From contig JAHRWC010000234.1 of NCBI GenBank assembly GCA_019090365.1, positions 1 through 9,428 of the forward strand: 9,428 nucleotides of DNA, read 5' to 3'. The notes beneath the pieces are model-generated. The model did not search any database, was not told the DNA's origin, and saw nothing but the letters and a program-made list of their open reading frames with translations. Below, piece after piece: positions 1 through 6,799 of the stretch (the stretch's first letter is position 1; each line of letters opens with the position of its first letter). The stretch is from Flavobacteriaceae bacterium. GTDB lineage: Bacteria; Bacteroidota; Bacteroidia; Flavobacteriales; Flavobacteriaceae. Both the position numbers and the translations under genes were made by a program.

Positions 1-336
1 ATGGGATCGATGATTGCTGTGATGATCAAATACATAAACTCTATACCAGTCAAATCACAAGTAGAATGTATTTGCGCAACAAGATCACTTAGAAAAAAGA
101 ATGTTGCTTTGGTAAAAGATCTAGTCAAACTCAAAATTATTGGACATCTAAATGGTGCAATACATGCTAGTATACAGGAACCTGAATTAGGAGTGTTATT
201 TACTAAATGTAGAAAATGTGGTAAGAATGTAAAACCGCTTCGAGATATCATAAAATGCACTGAATGTGGATGGACTGATGATAGAAAACTATCAAGCGAT
301 TTTTTAAAAAGTGATTTTATAAAAATGAGAGAGTGA
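1..336 (+). CDS. Unassigned small zinc-ribbon protein, possibly 5'-truncated
   Basis: I do not recognise this 111-residue protein. It has a clear four-cysteine zinc ribbon, CRKCG at residues 70-74 and CTECG at 86-90 (C70, C73, C86, C89), and two further cysteines at C23 and C25. Residues 10-65 alternate hydrophobic and charged residues (for example KNVALVKDLVKLKI), which could be a small beta-barrel such as an OB-fold, but that is a guess. The frame is open to the first base of the window, so Met1 may not be the true start; Met4 and Met8 are alternatives. It lies directly against a relA/spoT C-terminal fragment in another frame, where the body of RelA/SpoT (TGS domain and linker) would be expected, and it shows no resemblance to that body. 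It may come from another replicon or organism through a chimeric join. An OB-fold plus zinc ribbon would suit an archaeal-type nucleic-acid-binding protein, but the sequence alone does not establish this. Confidence 0.5.
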   Translation: MGSMIAVMIKYINSIPVKSQVECICATRSLRKKNVALVKDLVKLKIIGHLNGAIHASIQEPELGVLFTKCRKCGKNVKPLRDIIKCTECGWTDDRKLSSDFLKSDFIKMRE

Positions 337-338
337 AT
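312..338. other. Probable breakpoint between foreign 5' sequence and the relA/spoT tail
   Basis: Recognisable RelA/SpoT coding sequence in the third frame begins at about 324-333 (residues NERVNMKS) and is blocked by TGA at 312-314. The unrelated zinc-ribbon frame ends at TGA 334-336. The two coding signals therefore meet within about 25 bases without any intergenic space. No inverted repeat, target-site duplication or integrase site is visible that would mark an element end. The exact base of the join cannot be fixed from the sequence alone. Confidence 0.5.
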
Positions 339-479
339 ATGAAAAGTGTTTCATTTGATAGTGATGATGGAATTTTTACTGGAAAGATTAAAGTAATTGT
401 TAAAAACAGTACAGTTCTTAAAAACTTGATGAAAAATATTAAAAAAATTAATGGTATCGATAAAGTTACACGAGTATAA
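315..479 (+). pseudogene. RelA/SpoT (p)ppGpp synthetase/hydrolase, C-terminal ACT-domain fragment
   Basis: This frame encodes the end of a RelA/SpoT-homologue ACT (RRM) regulatory domain. From 333 it reads VNMKSVSFDSDDGIF, continues through GKIKVIVKNSTVL, and ends NGIDKVTRV before TAA at 477-479. The VNM+S-S/F-SDDGIF-GKI pattern and the GIDKV.RV ending are typical of Bacteroidota RelA/SpoT proteins. Only about 50 residues of a roughly 730-residue enzyme are present; the HD hydrolase, synthetase and TGS domains are absent. A stop codon at 312-314 blocks the frame upstream, so the break lies at or just after about 312. ATG at 339 would give a 46-residue peptide, but initiation there is unlikely to be real. 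The position just upstream of fur and purA is where intact relA/spoT sits in flavobacteria, so the fragment is native to the locus and the sequence before it is the anomaly. It is either an assembly truncation or a genuine disruption. Confidence 0.75.
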
Positions 480-483
480 TCGT

Positions 484-491
484 TAACTTTG
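484..491 (+). promoter_or_regulatory. Candidate -7 promoter element (TAACTTTG) ahead of fur
   Basis: TAACTTTG matches the Bacteroidota -7 consensus TAnnTTTG. It lies in the short gap after the relA/spoT stop, 9 nt before the fur ATG, so the transcript would be almost leaderless. No clear TTTG/TTG -33 element is seen at the right distance. Chance matches to this 8-mer are expected in AT-rich DNA, so this is weak. Confidence 0.3.
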
Positions 492-500
492 TAACTTGTT

Positions 501-968
501 ATGAGTACAAAAATAAATTTAAATAATCAGGCCATCGTAAAAAACGTATTTACTGCGTTTTTAGAAGAAAAAGGACATCGTAAAACTCCCGAACGTTATG
601 CAATACTTCAGGAAGTCTACGATCACGATGATCATTTTGATATTGAATCATTGTACATAAACATGAAAAACAAAAACTATCGTGTAAGTAGAGCTACTCT
701 TTATAATACGATAGAATTATTACTTGATTGTTCTTTAGTAAGAAAACACCAATTTGGGCAAAATCAAGCACATTACGAAAAATCATATTTCGACAAACAA
801 CACGATCATATTATTTTATCTAATGGAGAAGTAATTGAATTTTGCGATCCTCGCATTCAAACGATAAAAAAAACAATCGAAGAAGTTTTCGATATTGAAA
901 TAATTAACCATTCATTATATTTCTACGGAAATAAAAAAACACCTGACAAAACTCAGGGAAATTCTTAA
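501..968 (+). CDS. Fur-family transcriptional regulator
   Basis: This is a 155-residue winged-helix regulator of the ferric uptake regulator superfamily (Fur/PerR/Zur), a cytoplasmic dimeric metal-dependent repressor. The DNA-binding domain covers about residues 15-82 and carries the family blocks [10 protein letters not shown] (27-36), HFDIESLY (45-52) and the recognition helix [13 protein letters not shown] (62-74). The dimerisation domain (85-143) has H91, HDH at 101-103, VIEFCDP (111-117) and H137 as candidate regulatory metal ligands. The usual structural-zinc CxxC after HDH is replaced by ILSNGE, so the Cys4 zinc site is missing, as I recall for this flavobacterial subgroup. The ATG follows an in-frame TAA at 492-494, so no earlier start is possible. 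purA begins 5 nt downstream, indicating one transcript. Iron, peroxide or another signal cannot be chosen from sequence, so no specific gene symbol is given. Confidence 0.93.
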   Translation: MSTKINLNNQAIVKNVFTAFLEEKGHRKTPERYAILQEVYDHDDHFDIESLYINMKNKNYRVSRATLYNTIELLLDCSLVRKHQFGQNQAHYEKSYFDKQHDHIILSNGEVIEFCDPRIQTIKKTIEEVFDIEIINHSLYFYGNKKTPDKTQGNS

Positions 969-973
969 TATTT

Positions 974-2245
974 ATGGCTGTAGATTTACTACTTGGATTA
1001 CAATGGGGAGACGAAGGAAAAGGGAAAATTGTTGATGTCCTCACAAAAGACTACAATATTATTGCTCGATTTCAAGGAGGCCCGAATGCTGGTCATACCT
1101 TAGAATTTGACGGTATAAAACACGTGTTAAGAACTATACCTTCTGGAATTTTTCATGAAGATTCTATGAATGTTATTGGTAACGGTGTTGTTATAGACCC
1201 TGTTGTTTTCGTTAAAGAACTTGAAGGTCTTGACCCCTATAATGTTGATTACAAATCTAAATTAATTATTTCAAGAAAAGCCCATGTAATTTTACCTACG
1301 CATCGATTATTAGATGCTGCTTCAGAAGCTTCAAAAGGTAAAGCGAAAATTGGTTCTACACTAAAAGGAATTGGCCCAACATACATGGACAAAACTGGTA
1401 GAAATGGAATTCGTATTGGAGATTTAGAATTAGTGAATTTTAAAGATAAATATAGAGCTTTAGCCGATAAGCATGTAGCAATGATTAATTTCTACGACGT
1501 GGATATTCAATATGATTTGAATGAAATGGAAGTTGAATTTTTCGAAGCTATTGAACGTTTAAAAGAACTAACATTTATTGATAGTGAAGAATATTTCCAC
1601 CAAGCAATGAAATCGGGTAAAACCATTCTTGCTGAAGGTGCACAAGGTTCTTTATTAGATATCGACTTTGGAACCTATCCATTTGTTACCTCTTCAAATA
1701 CTACTGCCGCCGGTGCTTGTACAGGTTTAGGAGTAGCTCCAAGAAAAATAAATGAAGTCTTCGGAATATTTAAAGCATACACAACTCGTGTTGGCTCTGG
1801 TCCTTTTCCAACTGAACTATTTGATGAAGTAGGAACCAAAATGGCTAAAGTAGGTCATGAATTTGGTGCCGTAACTGGAAGACCTAGAAGATGTGGTTGG
1901 TTAGATTTAGTTGCCTTAAAATATACCTGTGAAATAAACGGTGTTACTCAACTAATGATGATGAAAAGTGATGTTCTTTCTGGTTTCAATGAATTAAAAG
2001 TATGTACAGCATACAAATATAAAGGCGAAACCATTAAACACTTACCATATAATATTGAAGAAGAAAATGTAACTCCTATCTATTCAACTTTTAAATGTTG
2101 GAAAGAAGATTTAACTAAAATGACTGAAGCTAGTCAGTTACCAAAAGAGTTAAATGAGTACATCGATTTTCTTGAAAAGGAATTAGAAATACCAATTAAA
2201 ATAGTTTCTGTAGGTCCAGATAGAAAACAAACCATTCCAAGGTAA
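974..2245 (+). CDS. purA: Adenylosuccinate synthetase
   Basis: PurA (EC 6.3.4.4) condenses IMP and aspartate using GTP to form adenylosuccinate, the first committed step from IMP to AMP, in the cytoplasm. The 423-residue length is normal for the family. The GTP-binding and catalytic loop WGDEGKGK is at residues 11-18, with catalytic D13; QGGPNAGHT at 34-42 carries catalytic H41. IMP-site sequences include GSTLKGIGPTYMDK (127-140) and EGAQG (221-225). The GSGPFPTE segment (274-281), VTGRPRRCGWLD (300-311), the guanine-recognition KSD (331-333) and SVGPDR (412-417) are all present, so the enzyme should be active. The start lies 5 nt after the fur stop codon with no separate promoter visible, so it is probably co-transcribed with fur. 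There is no frameshift and no missing key residue. Confidence 0.98.
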   Translation: MAVDLLLGLQWGDEGKGKIVDVLTKDYNIIARFQGGPNAGHTLEFDGIKHVLRTIPSGIFHEDSMNVIGNGVVIDPVVFVKELEGLDPYNVDYKSKLIISRKAHVILPTHRLLDAASEASKGKAKIGSTLKGIGPTYMDKTGRNGIRIGDLELVNFKDKYRALADKHVAMINFYDVDIQYDLNEMEVEFFEAIERLKELTFIDSEEYFHQAMKSGKTILAEGAQGSLLDIDFGTYPFVTSSNTTAAGACTGLGVAPRKINEVFGIFKAYTTRVGSGPFPTELFDEVGTKMAKVGHEFGAVTGRPRRCGWLDLVALKYTCEINGVTQLMMMKSDVLSGFNELKVCTAYKYKGETIKHLPYNIEEENVTPIYSTFKCWKEDLTKMTEASQLPKELNEYIDFLEKELEIPIKIVSVGPDRKQTIPR

Positions 2246-2260
2246 ATACGTTTTCTTTAG

Positions 2261-2268
2261 TATCTTCG
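2261..2268 (+). promoter_or_regulatory. Weak candidate -7 element (TATCTTCG) ahead of the OstA-like gene
   Basis: TATCTTCG in the 50-nt purA/ostA gap resembles TAnnTTTG with one mismatch, 27 nt before the TTG start. No good -33 partner is visible, and read-through from purA is equally possible. Confidence 0.25.
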
Positions 2269-2295
2269 TTACATCTTAACCAAAGAGTTTAGTAT

Positions 2296-4041
2296 TTGAA
2301 ATCGTCAAATTATTTTGTTCTTATCTTTTTTATTTTCTTCGGAATTACATTTCAAGCACAAGAAACTGAACCCAAAAAAGAAAAACAGAAAGTAGACATT
2401 AAATCTGGTTACCTCGAAAAAAAACCTGAGTTTCCTGAAGCTGTGATCTACACTAAAGACAATACAGGTCAAGTATATATTGTTCATGAAGGAGTTGAAA
2501 TGTGGTGTGATCAAGCCTTTGTCTATACTAAAGACAACTTTGTAAAAGCTTATGGTACCGTAAAAATAATTCAAGCAGATACCATAACTATGACTAGTAA
2601 ATATGCTGAGTATAATGGAAATACTCAATTTGCATTTGCTAGTGGCGATGTACTATTTAAAGAACCAAAAACTACCTTAAAGACAGACACACTTTATTTC
2701 GACAGAATAAAGCAACAAGCATTTTATAGAACTGGAGGAACCGTTATTGATACTGCAAGTGTTCTCACAAGTAGAATTGGTCGTTATTTTGCTGAAACTA
2801 AAAAATATCAATTTCTATCTAAAGTAGAAATTAAAAACCCTGATTATACAGTACATTCTGAACAGTTAGATTTTTATTCAGAAACTGGAGGCGCTTTTTT
2901 ATATGGTGAATCTACCATCGTGAATGAAAATAGTACCATTTATTGTGAAAGAGGATATTATGACACACGTGAGAATACAGGTTACTTTGTAAAAAACTCT
3001 AGAGTTGATTATGACAATCGAATACTTTACGGAGATAGTATTTATTTCGATAGAGAAAAAAGTTTTGCTTCGGCTACAAATAATATTAGAGTATTAGACA
3101 CCTTAAATAAAAGTGTAATCAAAGGACATTACGCTGAAGTTTTCAGAGATAAAGATTCTGTTTTCATAACAAAAAGAGCTGTTGCAATTACAGTTCGTGA
3201 TAATGATTCTGTATATGTACATGCTGACACTTTACAAGTTACAGGAAAACCAGAACATCGTATCATAAAAGGGTTTCATAGAGCTAGACTATTTAAAAAA
3301 GGAATGCCAGGCGAAGAACCTACCAGTGGAAAATGTGATTCTATATTTTTAAATCAGAAAGAAGGTATCACAAAACTTTTAAGAAATCCTGTGCTCTGGA
3401 GTGGTGAAAATCAAATGACGGGTGATACCATTCATATTTTATCAAATAAAGTAACTGAAAAACTAGACACATTAAAAGTATTTAATAATGCTTTTCTGGT
3501 TCAAAAAGATAGTTCTGGCTACAATCAAGTAAAAGGAGAAAGACTCATTGGTTTATTTACAAATAATGAATTAGATACCGTAAACATTATTAAAAATGCA
3601 CAAGTTGTATTTTATTCTAGAAATGATAAGGAAGAACTTGTAGGAATAAATTATACCGCAAGTAGTTCGATACAATTATATTTAAAAGAACAAAAAATAA
3701 CGGGAATACGTTTTATAAAAGAAGCAGATGGAAAACTTCATCCACCTTCTCAATATCCTGAAGATGAAAAATTACTCCCTGGATTTATTTGGAGAGGCGA
3801 GGAAAGATTACATAAAGTTTCAGATTTATTTATAGGTAAGCCTATTCCTATACTCACAAAAATTAAAGGAATTCCATTACCAGAAGATGAAGGCGAATTT
3901 TTTGATGATATTCCCGAAGAAGATTTAGATATTCCTGAGGCTTCAAAGCTAAAACCTAAAGATTTTCAAAACAAGCCCGATGATCCTAAGGCAAAAACGC
4001 TAAAAAAAGAAGAGGAATCCCCTACAAACAAAGAAAACTAA
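2296..4041 (+). CDS. OstA/LptA-like secreted protein, TTG start
   Basis: This 581-residue protein is predicted to be exported. Residues 1-21 form a signal peptide (KSSNYF followed by a hydrophobic run and a TFQAQ cleavage region, probably after A21). The body is built of short beta-strand repeats typical of the OstA/LptA/LptD N-terminal jelly-roll fold, such as AYGTVKIIQADTITMTSKYA (85-104), then FASGDVLFKEP and LKTDTLYFDR. Related proteins bridge lipopolysaccharide across the periplasm to LptD; that role here is inferred. There is no C-terminal LptD beta-barrel. Instead the last ~50 residues are a charged tail rich in Glu, Asp, Lys and Pro. The start is set at TTG because the in-frame stop TAG at 2290-2292 lies just upstream, no ATG lies between, and the next Met (about residue 69) would remove the signal peptide. 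The aminotransferase start overlaps its stop. Confidence 0.85.
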   Translation: MKSSNYFVLIFFIFFGITFQAQETEPKKEKQKVDIKSGYLEKKPEFPEAVIYTKDNTGQVYIVHEGVEMWCDQAFVYTKDNFVKAYGTVKIIQADTITMTSKYAEYNGNTQFAFASGDVLFKEPKTTLKTDTLYFDRIKQQAFYRTGGTVIDTASVLTSRIGRYFAETKKYQFLSKVEIKNPDYTVHSEQLDFYSETGGAFLYGESTIVNENSTIYCERGYYDTRENTGYFVKNSRVDYDNRILYGDSIYFDREKSFASATNNIRVLDTLNKSVIKGHYAEVFRDKDSVFITKRAVAITVRDNDSVYVHADTLQVTGKPEHRIIKGFHRARLFKKGMPGEEPTSGKCDSIFLNQKEGITKLLRNPVLWSGENQMTGDTIHILSNKVTEKLDTLKVFNNAFLVQKDSSGYNQVKGERLIGLFTNNELDTVNIIKNAQVVFYSRNDKEELVGINYTASSSIQLYLKEQKITGIRFIKEADGKLHPPSQYPEDEKLLPGFIWRGEERLHKVSDLFIGKPIPILTKIKGIPLPEDEGEFFDDIPEEDLDIPEASKLKPKDFQNKPDDPKAKTLKKEEESPTNKEN

Positions 4042-5231
4042 TGCTTGACGATTTTTTCACATATCAAGCTCAAACCACTCCTCACCCACTTGCTTTAGAA
4101 ATATCACTCGCAAAGGGGTCTTATATTTATGATACTTCAGAAAAAAAATACCTTGACTTTATCGCAGGGGTTTCTGCCTGTAGCTTAGGGCATAGACACC
4201 CAAAAGTGGTTCAGGCTGTAAAAAATCAATTAGATAAGTATTTACATGTTATGGTGTATGGTGAATTTATTCAACAACCAGCAGTTGAATTAACCAAACT
4301 ATTAGCTAGTCATCTTCCTGAAAATTTAACTACTACATACCTAACTAATAGTGGCACCGAAGCTATTGAAGGTTCCATTAAATTAGCAAGAAGGACAACT
4401 AATAGAAAAGAAATTCTATATGCAGATAAAGCCTACCATGGAAATACTATGGGCGCTATGAGTGTGATGGGTTTTGAAGAACGCCGTACAGCTTTTGAGC
4501 CTTTAATCCCTGATTGTCATTCGATTCGTTTTAATTCTGAAAAAGACTTACAATTAATAACTAAAAAGACTGCAGCAGTAATCCTTGAAACTATTCAAGG
4601 CGGTGCTGGTTTTATTTTACCATCAGATAACTATCTTGAAAAAGTAAGAAAACGATGTAATGAAGTTGGAGCTTTATTGATTTTAGATGAAGTTCAACCT
4701 GGATTTGGACGTACAGGTAAACTTTTCGGATTTGAACATTATAATTGTATTCCAGATATATTAGTAATGGGAAAAGGTATGGGAGGCGGTATGCCAATAG
4801 GCGCATTTACTGCTTCTGAAGAACATATGAGAAACCTTCAACATCAGCCTAAATTAGGGCATATTACAACTTTTGGAGGCAATCCAGTAATTGCTTCAGC
4901 TGCATTAGCAACATTAAAAGAAATTACTGAAACATCATTAATTTCAGAAACATTAGAAAAGGAAAAATTATTCCGAAGTCAATTAATCCATCCATTAATT
5001 AAAGAAATAAGAGGAAAAGGATTAATGCTTGCCTTGATGGTTGAAACTCCTGAAATTGCTTCAGAAATTATACTTACTTGTAAAGAAAGAGGATTGCTCC
5101 TATTTTGGCTACTTTTTGAAACCAAAGCTATACGCATTACACCACCTTTAACCATTTCAGAAGAAGAAATAAAAGAAGGCTGTGCTATTTTACTAGATGT
5201 GCTTACTTCAATTCAAGAAAAAAGAAACTAA
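4041..5231 (+). CDS. PLP-dependent class III aminotransferase (acetylornithine/ornithine-type fold)
   Basis: This is a 396-residue fold-type I, class III aminotransferase in the ArgD/RocD/GabT superfamily. NSGTEA (103-108) binds the PLP phosphate, AYHG (131-134) stacks on the ring, and DEVQPGFGRTGK (216-227) holds the pyridine-nitrogen Asp. K245 in MGKGMGGGMPIGAF is the Schiff-base lysine, TTFGGNP lies at 276-282, and RITPP (365-369) carries the carboxylate-binding Arg. The segment that reads IQGEGG in acetylornithine and ornithine enzymes is IQGGAG here (185-190), so the conserved Glu is absent and the substrate cannot be assumed. Flavobacterial databases usually call such proteins 'aspartate aminotransferase family', which is not a substrate assignment. 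The ATG overlaps the OstA-like stop by one base (TAATG), implying translational coupling. No arginine-biosynthesis genes are nearby, which argues against calling it argD. Confidence 0.9.
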   Translation: MLDDFFTYQAQTTPHPLALEISLAKGSYIYDTSEKKYLDFIAGVSACSLGHRHPKVVQAVKNQLDKYLHVMVYGEFIQQPAVELTKLLASHLPENLTTTYLTNSGTEAIEGSIKLARRTTNRKEILYADKAYHGNTMGAMSVMGFEERRTAFEPLIPDCHSIRFNSEKDLQLITKKTAAVILETIQGGAGFILPSDNYLEKVRKRCNEVGALLILDEVQPGFGRTGKLFGFEHYNCIPDILVMGKGMGGGMPIGAFTASEEHMRNLQHQPKLGHITTFGGNPVIASAALATLKEITETSLISETLEKEKLFRSQLIHPLIKEIRGKGLMLALMVETPEIASEIILTCKERGLLLFWLLFETKAIRITPPLTISEEEIKEGCAILLDVLTSIQEKRN

Positions 5232-5264
5232 CTTACACAACTGTTATACAATAAAATAGGCGCT

Positions 5265-5272
5265 TAAATTTG
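5265..5272 (+). promoter_or_regulatory. Candidate distal -7 element (TAAATTTG) in the TPR upstream region
   Basis: TAAATTTG fits TAnnTTTG in the 134-nt gap between the aminotransferase and the TPR gene, about 93 nt before the ATG. It directly precedes the inverted repeat at 5273-5292. Evidence is motif match only. Confidence 0.25.
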
Positions 5273-5292
5273 TGTTAATAACTACGTTAACA
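5273..5292. repeat. Short inverted repeat, possible operator
   Basis: TGTTAA at 5273-5278 and TTAACA at 5287-5292 form a 6-bp inverted repeat with an 8-nt spacer, inside the longest intergenic gap and upstream of a candidate promoter for the TPR gene. It could be a dimeric regulator site, but arms this short arise by chance in AT-rich DNA. It lacks the GC-rich stem and T-run expected of an intrinsic terminator. Confidence 0.25.
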
Positions 5293-5310
5293 ACAAAAAT
5301 GGTACAACTA

Positions 5311-5339
5311 TTGAACTCTAATCTACATTACTATCTTTA
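5311..5339 (+). promoter_or_regulatory. Candidate promoter of the TPR gene (TTG-N18-TATCTTTA)
   Basis: A TTG at 5311-5313 is separated by 18 nt from TATCTTTA at 5332-5339, one mismatch from the Bacteroidota -7 consensus TAnnTTTG. Spacing to the -33 element is in the accepted range, and the implied transcript starts roughly 20 nt before the ATG at 5366. Of the candidate promoters in this window it is the only one with both elements. Confidence 0.4.
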
Positions 5340-5365
5340 ATTATAAGAAACCTTACACCTTGTAG

Positions 5366-6766
5366 ATGCAATTGAGCCCTAATGAAAATAACAATTTTTC
5401 TTTGACACGATTCGAGTCAATGCTAAAAACTAATAGTGTGTTATTTTTCGACTCAAATGAATTCGAAGAAATCATTCATCATTACTTAGAAAACGGTAAA
5501 ATGGCTTTAGCAAAAAAGGCCACGAAATTAGGTTTAGAACAGCATCCAACTTCAATTAATCTTCGTTTGTTTCAGGTTGAAATGTTTGTATTTGAAAATG
5601 AACTTGAAACTGCAGATAAATTACTGAATGAGTTAGCCTTAATAGAACAATCTAACGAAGAAATTTATATACAAAAAGCTAATATATTATCTAGAAAAGA
5701 TCAACATAAACTGGCTATTGAAATGCTTGAAAAAGCACTAGAACTAACTGAAGATGAGTCTGATGTGTTTTCTTTAATAGGAATGGAATATTTATTTTTA
5801 GAAGATTTTGAGAATTCTAAGTATTATTTCATGAAGTGTCTTGAAAATGATAAAGAGGATTTTTCTGCATTGTACAATATCATTTATTGTTTCGATTATT
5901 TAGAACAAAATGAAGAAGCAATTATCTACCTTAATGACTTTTTAAATAGCAATCCTTATTGTGAAGTTGCTTGGCATCAAGTTGGTAAACAATATTCTAC
6001 CCTTAAAGATTATAAAAAAGCACTAACTGCATTTGATTTTGCAATAATCAGTGATGATAATTTTATTGGGGCATATTTAGAGAAAGGTAAGGTTCTAGAA
6101 AAACTAAAGAGGTATCAAGAAGCTATAGAAAGCTATACGATCACATTAGGTTTAGATGACCCAACATCATTTGCTCTATTACGAATTGGCAAATGTTATG
6201 AGAAGTTATATGAAAATGATTTAGCTATCCAATTTTTCACAAAATGTGTTGAGGAAGATGCTCTTTTAGACAAGGGCTGGATTGCAATCACAGATTATTA
6301 TTTCAGAAAAAAGAATTTTAAAAAAGCGCTTTATTATATTGAAAAAGCAATCAATATAGATGGTCAAAATGTTCTTTATTGGAAACGATATGCTAAAATA
6401 ACTGCAAAGTTAAGTTTGTTTGAAGAGGCTGAGCATGGCTATAGAAAAACCTTAGAACTAGGGAATTACGAGTTAAATACTTGGTTGACTAGAAATGATA
6501 TTTTACTGAAATTAGGTGAACATAGAGCTGCAATTAATAACATATTTCAAGCCTTAGAGTTTTACCCTGAATGTTCAGAATTAGAATACCGATTGGCAGG
6601 TTTATACTTTTATTTAAAAGACGAAACCAAAGGTGAATATCATTTAAAAAATGCCTTAAAATTAGATGAGGAGTTTATAATTATTATAGAAGAGCTTTTT
6701 CCTAAAGTCTATGAATCGAAATCCGTTCAAAAAATAATTTATAGCCACAAAAACACTTCCCTTTAA
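5366..6766 (+). CDS. Cytoplasmic tetratricopeptide-repeat (TPR) protein
   Basis: This 466-residue protein consists almost entirely of TPR-like helical hairpins, about 11-12 repeats of roughly 34 residues between residues 33 and 440. Clear repeats include the one ending HKLAIEMLEKALELTED (114-130), YKKALTAFDFAIISDD (216-231), YQEAIESYTITLGLDD (250-265) and FKKALYYIEKAINID (318-332). TPR arrays are protein-protein scaffolds; no catalytic domain accompanies them, so the partner and role are unknown. There is no signal peptide or membrane segment, so it should be cytoplasmic. An in-frame TAG sits immediately before the ATG, so this is the earliest start. The tandem DUF368 genes start 33 nt downstream on the same strand, and this TPR-DUF368 adjacency appears, from memory, to be common in flavobacteria. 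A link to envelope lipid recycling is only suggested by that neighbourhood. Confidence 0.9.
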   Translation: MQLSPNENNNFSLTRFESMLKTNSVLFFDSNEFEEIIHHYLENGKMALAKKATKLGLEQHPTSINLRLFQVEMFVFENELETADKLLNELALIEQSNEEIYIQKANILSRKDQHKLAIEMLEKALELTEDESDVFSLIGMEYLFLEDFENSKYYFMKCLENDKEDFSALYNIIYCFDYLEQNEEAIIYLNDFLNSNPYCEVAWHQVGKQYSTLKDYKKALTAFDFAIISDDNFIGAYLEKGKVLEKLKRYQEAIESYTITLGLDDPTSFALLRIGKCYEKLYENDLAIQFFTKCVEEDALLDKGWIAITDYYFRKKNFKKALYYIEKAINIDGQNVLYWKRYAKITAKLSLFEEAEHGYRKTLELGNYELNTWLTRNDILLKLGEHRAAINNIFQALEFYPECSELEYRLAGLYFYLKDETKGEYHLKNALKLDEEFIIIIEELFPKVYESKSVQKIIYSHKNTSL

Positions 6767-6772
6767 ATTGCT

Positions 6773-6780
6773 TATTTTTG
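6773..6780 (+). promoter_or_regulatory. Candidate -7 element (TATTTTTG) ahead of the first DUF368 gene
   Basis: TATTTTTG matches TAnnTTTG exactly and lies 19 nt before the ATG at 6800, in the 33-nt gap after the TPR gene. No convincing -33 element is found, and the spacing also allows co-transcription with the TPR gene. Confidence 0.3.
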
Positions 6781-6799
6781 GGCATCATAACTTATTTCA

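Noticed and set aside
339..479. An independent small protein of 46 residues
   Set aside because: Its sequence matches the end of the RelA/SpoT ACT domain, and recognisable homology extends upstream of its ATG (ERVN), so it is a truncated tail, not a standalone gene.
2305..2628. A 107-residue reverse-strand ORF
   Set aside because: It lies fully opposite the OstA-like gene. Its hydrophobic, Phe-rich composition is the antisense of Lys/Glu-rich coding sequence, and it shows no family motif.
4612..4806. A 64-residue reverse-strand ORF
   Set aside because: It is a shadow of the conserved PLP-lysine region of the aminotransferase, which is clearly the coding strand.
4041..5231. Naming the aminotransferase argD
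   Set aside because: The fold and PLP site fit, but the substrate-loop Glu is missing and no arginine genes are nearby, so the symbol would overstate the evidence.
5245..5275. A rho-independent terminator after the aminotransferase
   Set aside because: The only GC-rich stretch (AGGCGC) cannot pair into a stable stem with its surroundings, and no T-run follows.
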